A stretch of 64,000 nucleotides of DNA from Callipepla californica brunnescens (Eukaryota > Chordata > Aves > Galliformes > Odontophoridae). Within the stretch, counting starts at the first letter, position 1. The number at the start of each line of letters is the position of its first letter. Made by a program: the position numbers and the translations under genes. Below are positions 48,525 to 63,310 of this stretch, in pieces. The notes under the pieces are model-generated. The model was not told where the DNA came from. It made no database searches and was given only the letters and a program-made list of their open reading frames with translations. The stretch lies in assembly GCA_023055505.1 (NCBI GenBank), contig JALIRH010000035.1, positions 3,342,382 through 3,406,381 on the forward strand, given 5' to 3'.

Positions 48525-49350
48525 TAAATTCATTTAGCCTAGTGCATTTTTAATAGACATTATTCATCTATTACCTTAATGAGCTTGTGGTGAAAGCATA
48601 TTGCCTCCCAATTTTAACAAAAGCAGTCTAATATTGCTACAGCTTTTTCCCCTTTTGCCTTCTAAGGCAGCAGCACGGAGAGGGGAAGAAAAAAAGCTAT
48701 AGAAACAGATAAGGTTTTTATTCTGTGTCACAACACTACATTAAGAATAAAACCTTCCACTTAAACACTTAAATGAAAACATCGAGAAACTAATTTACCA
48801 TTTGTAACCACATGATTTAAGTAGGAGCAGCTTTAATTTTCTTCCCATTTTCCTCATATTCAATGTGAGCCCACATTAGATTTCACTGGCTCAAATCACA
48901 ACACTTAAAGCCACTTTCATTTTCTTTTTGATTAAATAATTGAAATTCCTGTCACTGCCTGCACTTTACTAGCACACAAATTTTATGTGTAAAGATAAAT
49001 ACTCTTTCTTTCTCCCTCCTCTGCCTGTAGGATTTTTTTTTTTCCGGTTTAATCTTAAAAGCAGGCAAGGTTTACTTTATTGATGGTTCCATAAAATGGA
49101 TCAGTACTCCATTCACCTATTTCATGGAATTATACCGCTCCCATTAAGTGATTGTTTGGAGAAATTATGGAAAGCCATCTTCTCTAATTTAGCCGTCATC
49201 GTCGCGAGGTTATTGCTATCCACGCCGAAAAGGACAGGAAGCCGAGTTCCCCATGTGCTGCTCCCCCTCTCGCTGCACATCCATTGATGGCCGGAGCCTT
49301 GATTTTTATTGAAGTCTTTGTTTCAATTAGGGTAACAAGTTTTATTCGTG
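48525..49350. promoter_or_regulatory. Candidate conserved non-coding cluster
   Basis: Two AT-rich blocks (about 48525-48650 and 49050-49350) in a gene-free interval. They hold TTTAATAGACATTATTCATC, TTACCTTAATGAG, TTTATTGATGG, CATTAAGTGATTG and TTTCAATTAGGGTAAC. The mix of homeobox-like cores and even composition looks like vertebrate developmental enhancers. No coding signal. Not tested by alignment. Confidence 0.35.
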
Positions 49351-50304
49351 CTCCCTAATCAGTCCCCGTGGCTCGGAGGGACCTCGGGCACCGCCAGGCC
49401 TCGGCTGCTGCTGGCTCTGCAAGGAGGCAGAATCCAGTGGGAGCACCCCAGGGTGCTGCACAGCAGCGAGGAGCTGCTGCTGCGAGGACAGACAGGACGT
49501 GTGAGCACACAGCAGCATGGGACCAGCCTTCCACGAACAACCACAACAAACACACACTGCGTTTCCCAGCGGGAACCATTCTGCCTCTCCAGGAGCTCTC
49601 TCCTGGTTTCTCCTGGGCGATGCTTACCAAGGTCCTTGCAGCATCACACAGGAGAAGTGTGACCAGGAGGAGTCACAAGGAGCAGCAAGATTTCTCCCTC
49701 TTCTGCAGCAGCAAAAATAAAGGCACCGTGTGTTGCCTCTCGTGCAAGCTTTGCACTGATAGGGAATAACACAGAGCACAGTCGGACACGGCCTGAGATG
49801 GAGAAGTTAGATGAAATCAAGCCAGTCCGTAGAACTGTTCAGTGCTAGGACCCTAATTAAGTTCCAGCCTGACAAACAGATCTCCACAAAGCCGGGCTGG
49901 AGCTCATCTCACCACCTCCAGGTCCCTCACAGCGCTGAGTGCCAGCTGAGTTCTTCTGGTTCCCCCTCCCGCAGCAATCACGACCTGCAGGTGCTCTCTA
50001 AATGGCAGTGCCAGCCCAGCAAGGAGCTTGGCACACTTCACTACACTCCTATTTTCTTAGAAGGAAGGGTCAGGATATTTTTACAGCTCCTACAGAATAG
50101 CAGCATCTGACTCCTACCAAACACATTTAAAAATCTATAAGAATCTGTTGAAATATAGATACTTTTTCAAGGGACACCCACATCTGCAGGTAAGTGAGGG
50201 CCAGAAGTTGGAGGCCTTTCTGTGAACGAGGTCAGCCCCAGCTTTTGGTTCTGAAAGGAGGACCGAGAAACAGAAGAAAAACATCTTTGTTTCCGCCCCT
50301 CCTT

Positions 50305-50560
50305 TTCCCTCTAACTATTCACCCTGGAGGACATTGTTACCATATAATAACTGGCCATGTCAGAATCAATTAGGCAACTCATAATAAAGCAGATGCTGCT
50401 ATTGTGAAGACGACGCAGTGAAAGTATGGGTATAGGAAGGCCCTCAGTGCAGCCCAGGCTAAGCAGATATGATGCTAATTGAATTCTTGCTGGCAATTTT
50501 TCACCCCTAAGTGAACAAGAAAGAGAGGAATCTTCGAGTCTCATCTGTTTAGATCGTGAA
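50305..50560. promoter_or_regulatory. Candidate conserved non-coding element
   Basis: AT-rich block with AGAATCAATTAGGCAAC, CATAATAAAGC and GATGCTAATTGAATTC. It is flanked by GC-richer DNA and has no open frame worth calling. Possible BSX regulatory DNA. The preceding stretch 49351-50304 shows nothing recognisable. Confidence 0.3.
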
Positions 50561-51274
50561 CAGGAAAATGTTTTCAAGCCAGAAAATGAGCAACCTAATC
50601 CACAGAGATGCTAGCAGGAGGGGTTTCTTTCAGAACAGTACCACCCCAAAACCCTGACATGTCGAATGTGAGTCATGCCCCTTTACCAAGCAGCAGCAGC
50701 AGCAGTCAGGGAGCTGGTTATTTTGTTTAAGCTTAAGGAAACTGGGTAGTGCTGTGTTTTTTTGCTTGGTTAGAGGCTGCAGATCCCACATGTGGGGGTT
50801 TCCCTCTCCCATCAGCCTGCTGCTCATGCCAGGACACTTGCAGGGGGCTCCAACAGCATCATCATTTCAAATACAAACAGCAGAAGGACTTAAATGGACC
50901 CTGAGCACCCAAATTATAAACTGCTGCTTTTTGTGCCCTTGTGCTGCTAAACCCACCCCAGAAACGTGCCAGTTTCTCTCCTTTTCCTTCAGGATAGTGG
51001 GAAACCCAACCCAGAGCCCAGCTGAGATCCCTGAGCCCAGGAAAGGCACAGAGGGCTGCCCGGAGCTTCAGGTGCCAGCTGGCAAATGGAGCCTTACCAA
51101 CCCAAAGCTCCTCGGTTTGAGTGTGAACTGGAACCTATATTCCATGGTTAAACCTGCTGGGTGTTGGGTGTTTTTTTTGGCTAACATCATTGCCTTTTAA
51201 TGCTCCCAGCACAAAAGGAGTGATTTCTCCACCTCGTAGTTACCAATGAACAATTAAGTCTCTTCTAGTAACTC

Positions 51275-51600
51275 CGTGCTGAGGAGGCCTTTCAAATTAG
51301 AATATTTTCTGTATGATTTTGTTAGCTGCTAAATGAAGATAGGGAAAAACAGGCTAATTACAGCTACCCTAATTAAGCTCTTACAATAACCCATAATTAC
51401 ACCATATTTATCACCTTTGTGTCGGACTCTTTAACCTGTTGTAGTTTGTAATCAGCATCTGCACTGTGGGCTGGAAGCTAACATCTCCCTGGCCTGGCCA
51501 GATTTTTCATTGAAAAGTGTGGAAACAAACTCTCTGTTTGTGAAACCTTAATTAGGGTAACGGATGAGGCTTCCCTATTAGCAAAGAGAACGGAATTTAG
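51275..51600. promoter_or_regulatory. Candidate conserved non-coding element
   Basis: AT-rich block with repeated TAATTA/TTAATT cores (GGCTAATTACAGC, CCTAATTAAGC, CATAATTACACC, CCTTAATTAGGG) in about 200 bases. This is the densest such cluster in the window. No protein or RNA. The 50561-51274 stretch before it holds a (CAG)n-like run at 50692-50706 and nothing else recognised. Confidence 0.35.
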
Positions 51601-52039
51601 ATGTGGAATTGGGGGTTAAATGGACTCGAAGCACCCGGGCACTGCGGGACCGGGCTCCCTCTGGTGGCCCCGCAGTGCCCGGAGCCAAAGTGCTGCAGCA
51701 TCAGAGCTGAGAATCCGGAGTGAGTCCGCTTTTTAGGGCACCCCAAAGCGGAGCCGCCTTCTCCTGGGTAAGGCTCTACTTCTGCCTCAAACCTCCCAGC
51801 GAGGCGGGCTGCGGTTTCTGCATCCCTTATTCTGACATTTCTCTTTTCCCCCACCGTTTTCTCTCCCTCCTGGGCTCTTTTCTGCCTTATTTATGTTGCT
51901 GAGCTGCGGAGACTTCGGCAGGAGCCGATCAATGCCCCAATGTCTGTGAGAGGTGAAGATTATCGTAAGGAAACGAAACAAACCCCCAAAAGCAAAGGGT
52001 ATCATCTCTGCACTAAACAATGCCGCCTTCGTGGAGATG

Positions 52040-52460
52040 CTCAGAGGGAGAAATGGAGAAATTAGTTAAATCTCATTTTGCTGTTCAGAAATAAAGGGCA
52101 GCCAGCACTGCCCGCGAGGCCATTCAGAGCTGATTTATTGCTCGAGGCTGCAGAGACAAAAATCAAGCCGTTCCAACCTCTTAAAAGCTTTCTTGCCACA
52201 AACTAAAAATATCCATCGCTGACAGATGCAGGCTGTCAATAAGGAACTTAAGAACTCAGTATGAAGAGTGGAAAGAGTGCAAAGTCTTGATAAACATCTC
52301 AAATTGGGTCTTACTCAGTGGGAAACAAGTAGTTTATAGTGGTAATGGCAAAGGGCATTTTACATCGAATCAATTAAATGAAAATCTTTTAAGCCCTTTT
52401 TAAAAAGAGACCTTTTTAAGTTAACAGGTGATTTTAATTGGAACCATGGGACTCGCATGG
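52040..52460. promoter_or_regulatory. Candidate conserved non-coding element
   Basis: AT-rich block with ATCGAATCAATTAAATG, TTAACAGGTGATTTTAATTGG (the E-box CAGGTG sits inside it) and TATTTATTG-like cores. No coding signal. Same reasoning as for the neighbouring blocks; it could equally be neutral AT-rich DNA. Confidence 0.3.
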
Positions 52461-52765
52461 TGGGAGGTGGTTTGGGTCTTTTTGTTGAGATTTTCTTTTT
52501 TGGATGCATTCAATACAGGGCAAAATCGATACACTTCCATCAGCATTCGAACTCCCAGAGTCTTGCAAGTTGAACTGGGAAACTAAGCAAGAATTAGTTT
52601 GCTCCTGCTCTAACAGGGTCTTTCCAGCTATTAAACGTTTCTATCATAAGTAATTAATTGTGGAAGATGAAGGAGAGTTTGTCGAGGCCGCGTTGCCTTT
52701 GGGTAATCACTTCTAGTCAAATCTTTGCTGTTACCTGCTCTGAAGGTCCTGCAGAAATGCCCTCT

Positions 52766-52886
52766 GCTGCTCTTCTCATAGCATTTCTCATAGCAGCCCT
52801 GGAAATCCACCCTGGCCATGGAGGCAGCAGTGGGGACGTGAAGCTGTCAGCACTTCGTTTTTCCCCTTTCTGGTTAAGCACTGCAG
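52766..52886. repeat. Dispersed repeat R2, copy A (unclassified)
   Basis: Matches 56598-56719 in the same orientation over about 110 bases. Shared blocks are GGAAATCCACCCTGGCCA, GGCAGTGGGGA and GCTGTCAGCACTT, and a pyrimidine stretch with TCTGGT.AAGCACTGC. Copy B has a few extra bases. I cannot name the family. Confidence 0.7.
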
Positions 52887-55800
52887 TTCACAAGCTTGAG
52901 CTCCACCTGCCCTGCAAAGCTCCGTGTTCCTCAAGTGAAGAATCACTCCTTCGGTGGACTCAATCACATCATCCTGTGGGTCCTTCTCCTCACACGTTGT
53001 CTGGGAACTTCAGCCTTTGTGGTCCATGGGAAGTGCTCTGCATCCCTGACGGGGCCGGGCTGAAGGGGGACAGCGGTTGCATGAAAACTCATATTTAAGA
53101 GAACCACCCAGGCTCTCCTTTTTGCCAGCTCTGAGCACATCCGCTGGGGAAGCAGCACCACAGGGGCAGAAAGCTGCTCCTGCAGCTGGGAGGATGCTAG
53201 GGCTCTGCTGCACACCCAGGGGAAGGGGTGTGCTCCCAGCTCTGGGGAGCAGCAGTGTGTCAGAGGAGAGCTGAGACACTGCTATGGGGAACACATGAAG
53301 AGTGCAGTCTCTAACTGAAGCCTTCTGGCTGTGGGAGCAGCTGACGTGGGGGCTCATCCCTACCTGAGCTCAGGATGGAGACGAGCCCTCCCCCACCTCA
53401 AGCTCGAGCATCACATCCCCACTTCCTCCACGGTGCTGCGTGATTACTCTGCTGGGTGTGAAGTTACTGCGGTGCTGCTCCAGTCCTATCTGCAGGGGTG
53501 AGCGTTGTGCATTTTCCTCCATGCCTGCAACAATCTCGACAAATAGGCTTTTAAATTAAGCAGTGATTTGGAATATAAGTGAGTGCATTTAAGCTGCTAA
53601 GAGACGGAAAGATCCTAATGGCTGAAATATTTGTCATATCACAAATAAACTGGCTGTGTCGGGAGCTACTAATATAACTAATTTTTACCAAATCCTTCAC
53701 TGCTCTGTGATAGAAAATGAGGTCAGCATAGGTTGAGGCAACACAAAATGAGCAGCTGCCAGAAGGCAGCGCGGAATACTGATAAAGGACTCTGCAGGAA
53801 CTGCGTCGCCCGCCCGCAGGAAAAAGGAATGGGTTTCTTCAAATTAAGATATAGCTTTTCCAGAGGTTTTAATGACAAGGTGCCAACAGACACAGGCTCT
53901 CTCAATGGATCTGGAATACAAATGCACACCGAGGCACTGCCTCCACCCCTCACCGCTCCCCATAGAGCAGCGTTCCCTCGGCTTGTCTGTATGAGGGCTG
54001 GGTGACTTCTGAGGGCAGGGATGTGCCCAGAGCAGCAATGGGACCTCCAGGAGTTTTACAGCTCCTGTGGTTCCTGCAGAGCTTTTGGAGGAACCAAAGC
54101 TCCCCCAGAGCCGCCTGTTCCTGTGCTGCCCCACAGCCCTGCAGCAGTGACACGGCAGCCAAGCTGCTTCCAGTTCCCTCCAGCACAGATAACTGAGGAT
54201 ACTGCAGCCAGGAGTGGGCTGTGTTTGTCCCACTGTTTTTAAGGCTGGCTCAAATGCTCAGGAGCTCACGTTTCAGTTATATGAGAGAAAAACATCATTG
54301 TACTCATTAAAAGAATCGGGAATGCTCTGGAAGGAGAACAGTCTCCTTCTGTTACGGACAGGAACTTTGAGTAACAGGAGGATTTTGGTCCTAAGAATCA
54401 GCACAAATCATCCACAAGCCTCAAACAAGTGAGGAAAAATCCAGCTGAGTCCATTCGAGCAAGGGGGAAACTGAGGCACAGTTCATCCCCTATTAAGTAG
54501 GAGTGTGAGGGTGTCCTTCCCCGTCAGCAAACAGCGTGACCCCACCACGGCACAGCCACGTCAGAGGGTGTCCAGCTGTGTCTGGTGATGCACCAGGCTT
54601 GCTCACTCTGCCTGGGCCGTGCAGCAGCAGCTGAGCACAGCTCTCCCAGGATCAATAGCCAAGAGCCTCAGCAGGGCAGCGGGGACCACTCGGGAGCGTC
54701 AGACAATTTAAGAGAAATAAGATCAACATGGATTAACAATAAAACTTAAAGCACGCTGCACTCGCTAAATGGAACGGTAGAAGGGTTCATATTTGATAAC
54801 CATTAAACGGTTTAATGAAATAATTATAACTCAGACTCCTGAGCCCAGCCACGATCGATACCCATGAGCTCTAAGCAACAGCATGACCCAACTTCTGCCA
54901 TTTTCACAGTGCTCCCCAGCAGGCAGAGCGTGTGACTACAAATGCGACTGATGGTAAAGCTGCATTAAAACACCCCCATCGAGGGCAATCATAGATTAAA
55001 GGCTGCAGAGGCGCTGCAGTCGCCTGGTCAATACGCTTTATTTTCTGCTTCACCCCCAGTTTTGCCACCCCCCCCCTTTCACACACTATTAGCCCGAGTC
55101 GATCTGCTGAGGACAGGCAGCCCTGGCAAGGGATGCATTAATGCACGCTCACAAAAGAAGGGCGCGTGGCGTTCTCGCTTCGCTCGCTTTCAGATGACAG
55201 CCTGGTGCTGTCTCCAGGCAGCTCACGTCGACACGATGCGCTGCCTGTCGGTGTCGTGCTAAATATTTCATGTCTGAGGATTTCATCCGAGATTGGACGA
55301 CAGAAATAAACCACCGCCCGCTGGGAAATCGTTCCGATAGAATTAGGTGTGGGTGGAAGGCTGACGGTGAAGGGATGGTGATGGTGGGGTGGGATAGAGG
55401 GGGAAGAGCAGGGGAAGTGTGCAGGGAGGGGGAAAGCTGCCTGGAAGGCTGCTGCGTGTCAATTTTCTGCTAATTAAAGGCAGTGTTATTAATATATCCA
55501 GTGAAGGGGCGGAGATTACCAATCAAATTCATCCGTGCCTCGCCCCAGACCTCAGGCTGGGTGCTCTGCTGTTGCTTTTATGAGTCAAAATCCCCACACG
55601 TTGGAGATCTTTCAGTGGAAAAACAGCGACTGCATCTCAGAAAACACACCTCAGCTCCCTGAGAAGCTCATTTACCCCAGCGAGTGCAGAAGACAGCTCC
55701 TGAGGGCTTTCCTGGGAGATGAGAGCATTTTCTGAGCCCTCCTGAACAGTTTAGGGATCAATTCTGCCCTTTCCAATGAGGCAGCCATCACAGGGGGAGT

Positions 55801-56597
55801 GGCACAGCCGTTAGAGGAGGGGAATAACTGCTCAGATCTTACCAGGAGAAATCACTGCATTACAGAGCACCATCCAGCTGCACCTGGGAGGGCACTGAAC
55901 TCATCCCTCAGCATTCACTAAGAAACACTAAGAAACCCTGTAGAGAAAAGGAAGAAAACCCCCCAACTTTTATTGCCCTCTACTCCTTCGGTTCTTCCTT
56001 TGCTTATCCGTGTGTTACCCAAAATGTTTCCCCATTTTGCACACACACAAAAAGACCTTTGGGTTTCTTTGTTCTTAAGCCAGTTGTTGCGAGCATAAGG
56101 AGCTCCCAGGTTGGCTGCTTTGTGTGAACACACTCTGCCCACTCCAAGTGCTGGTGTGAGCTCCTCCCTCATCTCGTGCCTCCTGTGTGCATGTGCCATG
56201 GTGCAGTTTGTGATTGCTCCCCAGGCAAAGCAGTGCTGGTTTAACACATCCACTGCTTCAAAAAACGTTCTCCAAACCGATTGAATTGAAGCCTCTGTTA
56301 CGGGAAGGAAAGCATTACGTGCTCTCAGTTGGATGAGTCCCTTAAAAAGGCACTGTGGCTGCTTCAATAAGAACACTTGGGGGTTTACCTGGAGGAGAAG
56401 TGGTTTTCGGGCAGATATCGGCCCCTGGTGGCAGCGGCCCAGTAGGACAGCAGTGTGGGCCTTCCTCACAGCTGCTGGGTGTCAACACCCTGCTCCGAAT
56501 GGAAACCCTAATTCGAATCTAAAGTGCAGGTAAGCACAGGGCTTAAATGCCTGCCGAGAGGTCATGTGAAGACGTGCACCCTTCAGAAAGGCACTGT
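52887..56597. other. Gene-free interval between the two R2 copies
   Basis: No gene or RNA recognised. Mixed AT-rich blocks (about 53540-53700, 54700-54860, 55240-55330 and 55470-55540) could be further regulatory elements, with GC-richer unique DNA between. Short open frames have no family resemblance. Confidence 0.45.
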
Positions 56598-56719
56598 GCT
56601 GCTCCTCTCAGCATTTCTCGCGGAAATCCACCCTGGCCAGGGAGCCACAGAGGAGGCAGTGGGGATGTGATGCTGTCAGCACTTTGTTTTTTCCCCTCTC
56701 TGGTCAAGCACTGCTGCAG
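56598..56719. repeat. Dispersed repeat R2, copy B (unclassified)
   Basis: Second copy of the repeat at 52766-52886, 3.8 kb away in direct orientation, with a short insertion after CCCTGGCCAG. The similarity ends soon after CAAGCACTGCTGCAGG. Confidence 0.7.
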
Positions 56720-57199
56720 GAGCTCAGTTCTTCCTCTGTACCGAGAAAGAAGTCCATCAGGGAAGAGAGGGAAGTGATGTCACTCAAGAAACTGATTAAA
56801 AAACGATCCGTTCCAAAAGGCACCGCCCTGAACGCAGTCTTGCAGACACGAGGGTGCACATTGCACCTACAGCCCATAATAAGTACCACGTTCCCATCCC
56901 CGTGCCTCTGGTTCACCCCTTCCCCACTCACTAAGGCAGCACAAAGCCACCTCCCAGCCCAGCAGCGATAACAACGTCTGATTTCCCCCAGCTGACACAG
57001 GGTGCGGAACCTTTGAGCTAATAAATGCTTCAAAGACCACAAAACGTCTTCATATTTAAAAAAAACCCAAGCACTGTTTGCTGCTGCGGGCTCTGAAACG
57101 CTACCTGTCTTCCTAGGGCTGGCTCAGCTTCAGTTACGCCATCCTGAACAGCTTATCTTCACGCGGAGCAATCACTAAGGCAAATCCTAACGCAAAGAG

Positions 57200-57425
57200 T
57201 GACAGAGTTACTGCGTTAGAAGGCACCTTAAAGCCCACCCAGTTTAACCCCATCAGCTCCGGGTGCCCCAGGCCCCACCCACAGCCTCGGGCACCCCACG
57301 GGATGGAGCACTGCTGCCTCAGGGTGGGCAGTGCCCAGGCCTCACCACCCTGAGGTTTTCCAGCTCACATCTCACTTAAATCTCATCTCTCCTGGTTCAA
57401 AACCACATCCCCCTCTTGCTACGGG
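57200..57425 (-). mobile_element. CR1 LINE fragment, degenerate
   Basis: Reads on + like the antisense of a CR1 3' region. AAGCCCACCCAGTTTAACCC corresponds to the usual gap to the 3' tail. GGGATGGAGCA and GTGCCCAGGCCTCACCACC match the common CR1 block, and CTGGTTCAAAACCACATCCC matches the segment just upstream in the element. The element itself is therefore on minus. Its 5' part and the terminal repeats are absent. Confidence 0.75.
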
Positions 57426-57729
57426 AGCAGGGCTGCAGGCACTCACACCAACATGAGATAGGGGGTGGGCAGCAGCCACACGACCCTGCCCAGGCTGAGT
57501 GTACATGCCCCTACCCCTAAGACATCCAGCACCTCTGGGAAACCTGTGCCACCACATCACCAACTTCAACTACAGCCTAACACAACCAGAAAGCAGGCCC
57601 TCCAAAGCTCACTGGCCACCCTTCTTCAGCCTCTGCTGCTGGAGCCAGCATGATACAAGCTGAGGAACACAAGTGCACGCAGTGCTGACACGGCTCTTGC
57701 ACAAGGAAACCAACAGAGAAACGTTGTGA

Positions 57730-58020
57730 TGCCCATTAAATAGTTTTTATTCTTTTAAGACATGAATTGCATTTCCACTTGTTTTACAGTACTGTAAAGT
57801 GCAACGGTATTCGTCTCCCCTCCTGTGCACATGTTCAAGTATCTAAAATGCCCAGAAAATTAATTTTATTTTTCTTTTTTTTCTCTTTACAGCAGCTCAG
57901 GTATGGAGTTTTAATCTGGCAATATACCCAGATGTGCCTACAGGTTTGGGTCCTTCAATCCAACCCCCAGGCAGGGGCCCTCCAACACTAACTGCCAGTG
58001 GAATGCATTTCCCAGCATCT
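57730..58020 (-). other. HSPA8: HSPA8 3' UTR
   Basis: About 280 bases between the HSPA8 stop and the poly(A) signal. Length and AT-richness near the end are typical for this gene. Confidence 0.85.
57746..57751 (-). terminator. HSPA8: Poly(A) signal of HSPA8
   Basis: AATAAA on the minus strand, 270 bases past the stop codon. Confidence 0.85.
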
Positions 58021-61861
<3,841 letters not shown>

Positions 61862-61866
61862 CTTGT

Positions 61867-62584
61867 CTGGAAAAAAAAAAAATGAAAAATCGAAGCGTGA
61901 ATCGAGTTGTACGCTGCTCTCAGCCTAGCGCAGTAGCAACCATGAATCCCTCAGACAAAAAAAAAGCGGCGGTGTGTGCCGCTGCTATGCCCCGCTCCGC
62001 CGCTAGCTGCTCAGCAGCGCACGGGCCCCACGCAGCCAGCCCCGGCCCCGCCATGCGGCTCAGCGCACGTGGCCGCGGACTCCATTTCCCAGCATGCCCC
62101 GCAGCAGTCACGTGGTCGCGGCGGCCATCTTGGCCGCGGACCCGCCGCCTCCCGCAGGCTGCGCTTGGCAGCGCGGGGCCTGGCAGAGCCCCAGGCGCCC
62201 TGAGAGCGGCACGGAGCGCGGGGACTGCCCCCAGCCCACATCCCTCAGGAGATGCGGCGTGGGGGGGAGGGGTGGGCCGCAGCTCTCTGGCCCTCCGCCG
62301 CTTTCTGAGCCGACTCGGGCACGCAAAAAGCAGCGGAGCGGAGAGCAACCGCCCACGGGGGCAACGGGGAGAAGAGCCGAGCGAAGGGGACACTGCTGAG
62401 CCGTTAATTCCCAATAACGGCTAAAAGCAGCCGATACTACGCTAAATTCCAACACCCCCTCCCCCTTCCCTCTCTTCCCCCTCTTCTCCCCTCAGGGTCG
62501 CAAACCCCGAAGCCCTCCCCCTTCCTCCCCCCCCACCCCAGGCACCCCCTGCCTGCCCCCTCCCGCCACACCAGGCCCCAGTAC
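61867..62584 (-). other. HSPA8: HSPA8 intron 1 (5' UTR intron)
   Basis: GC-rich intron between the non-coding first exon (donor GTACTG at 62584-62579) and the coding start exon. It contains YY1-like motifs (ATGGCGGC-type sites around 62120-62135). Long GC-driven open frames here match no protein family. The next intron, 61195-61656 (462 bp), holds nothing recognised. Confidence 0.8.
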
Positions 62585-62652
62585 CTGAGCTGCGCGGGCG
62601 GCGACAGACTCGCACAACGACTGCTGCGGGCGGGGTGCTGCTGAATGAGAGC
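62585..62652 (-). other. HSPA8: HSPA8 non-coding exon 1 (5' UTR)
   Basis: Between the TATA box and the donor after 62585. The exon ends CGCAGCTCAG before GTACTG. Transcription start near 62650 is inferred as 25-30 bases downstream of the TATA box. The length of about 65-70 bases fits the short leader exon of this gene. Confidence 0.75.
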
Positions 62653-62674
62653 GCTCAGCTCCCGCCCCGGCGCC

Positions 62675-62683
62675 TTTATATAT
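62675..62683 (-). promoter_or_regulatory. HSPA8: HSPA8 TATA box
   Basis: ATATATAAA on the minus strand, about 90 bases upstream of the first donor and embedded in a GC-rich promoter. Confidence 0.85.
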
Positions 62684-62686
62684 CCC

Positions 62687-62703
62687 TTCAGAACCTTCCA
62701 GAA
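62687..62703 (-). promoter_or_regulatory. HSPA8: Proximal heat-shock element of HSPA8
   Basis: On +, GAAccTTCcaGAA at 62691-62703 gives three perfectly spaced alternating HSF half-sites; a fourth TTC (62687-62689) is one base too close. It sits directly upstream of the TATA box. HSF binding is the known role of such elements in Hsp70-family promoters. Confidence 0.85.
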
Positions 62704-62729
62704 GCGCCCGCCCCTTCTCTCGGCTCCAG

Positions 62730-63065
62730 CCAATCCGCTCGCTCCTACCACAGCCCTCCCAGCCAATGGCAGGCTACCGGAACACGCAGCGTGCGATGCG
62801 TAGCGGGAAGGGGGCGTGGCCGGTATTCTCGAACCTTCATGCGCTTTCCCCTCCGCCCCCCCCCCCCGAAACCGCTCCGCTCGCCCCCCGCCCGCCACCG
62901 AAGAGGGCGGAGCTTCCCGCAGGCGGGAGCCAATGAGAGCCTGCCTGCGGCCGCATGCAGATGACGACACGGCGGGAGAAGCTGAGGGGGGAGGGGGGGG
63001 GGCAGAGAGAGCGCGCGAGCGTCAGCCAATGGCAGCAAAGCGCCGCTGGGGGGCGAGCGACCAAT
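62730..63065 (-). promoter_or_regulatory. HSPA8: Five CCAAT boxes and GC boxes of the HSPA8 promoter
   Basis: CCAAT on + at 62730-62734, 62763-62767, 62930-62934, 63026-63030 and 63061-63065, so ATTGG in the HSPA8 direction. NF-Y binds both orientations. GC boxes (GGGCGG type) lie between them. Together with the two heat-shock elements this explains strong constitutive plus stress-boosted expression. Confidence 0.75.
62826..62838 (-). promoter_or_regulatory. HSPA8: Distal heat-shock element of HSPA8
   Basis: TTCtcGAAccTTC: three half-sites with exact five-base spacing, about 150 bases upstream of the TATA box. Strand is nominal, since the element is nearly symmetrical. Confidence 0.8.
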
Positions 63066-63110
63066 GGGATCGCAGGGCCGGGGCCGCCCGCTGCAGGGCG
63101 CGGGGAAGGC

Positions 63111-63121
63111 AAGATGGCGGC
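63111..63121 (+). promoter_or_regulatory. YY1-type motif AAGATGGCGGC
   Basis: Perfect AAGATGGCGGC, followed at once by 18 G (63122-63139). Such sites on the + strand commonly sit just downstream of TATA-less transcription starts. This one is about 460 bases upstream of HSPA8 and points away from it. Confidence 0.55.
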
Positions 63122-63244
63122 GGGGGGGGGGGGGGGGGGTGGGATCGCCTCAGGAATGGTCCCGCTGGGGTTTGGGAAACGTTTGGAAATGAACCGCTGT
63201 GCAACCGCGCTTTGCACAACGGGGGAAGGCAGCCCGGAGCGGTG

Positions 63245-63283
63245 TGAGTCAGCGCAGGGAGGAGGGCTCCGGCCAGTGACTCA
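63245..63283. promoter_or_regulatory. Pair of consensus AP-1/Maf sites
   Basis: TGAGTCA at 63245-63251 and TGACTCA at 63277-63283, in an upstream part of the HSPA8 island. The first continues as TGAGTCAGC, so it also fits a NRF2/Maf-type element. Confidence 0.5.
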
Positions 63284-63310
63284 CCGCCTTGGGAACTGAA
63301 GGCCGTTTGC

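Larger units (their letters stand above)
61900..63310. other. HSPA8: CpG island at the HSPA8 5' end
   Basis: High GC and CpG from the start of intron 1 through the promoter to about 63310, with poly-G and poly-C runs (62861-62869, 63122-63139, 63338-63354). Typical housekeeping promoter island. Boundaries by eye. Confidence 0.7.

Noticed and set aside
55918..56469. 183-codon open frame on the minus strand between BSX and HSPA8
   Set aside because: No family resemblance, no splice or promoter context; likely chance.
62437..62970. 177-codon open frame covering the HSPA8 promoter on the minus strand
   Set aside because: It runs across the TATA box, first exon and heat-shock elements; a GC-island artefact.
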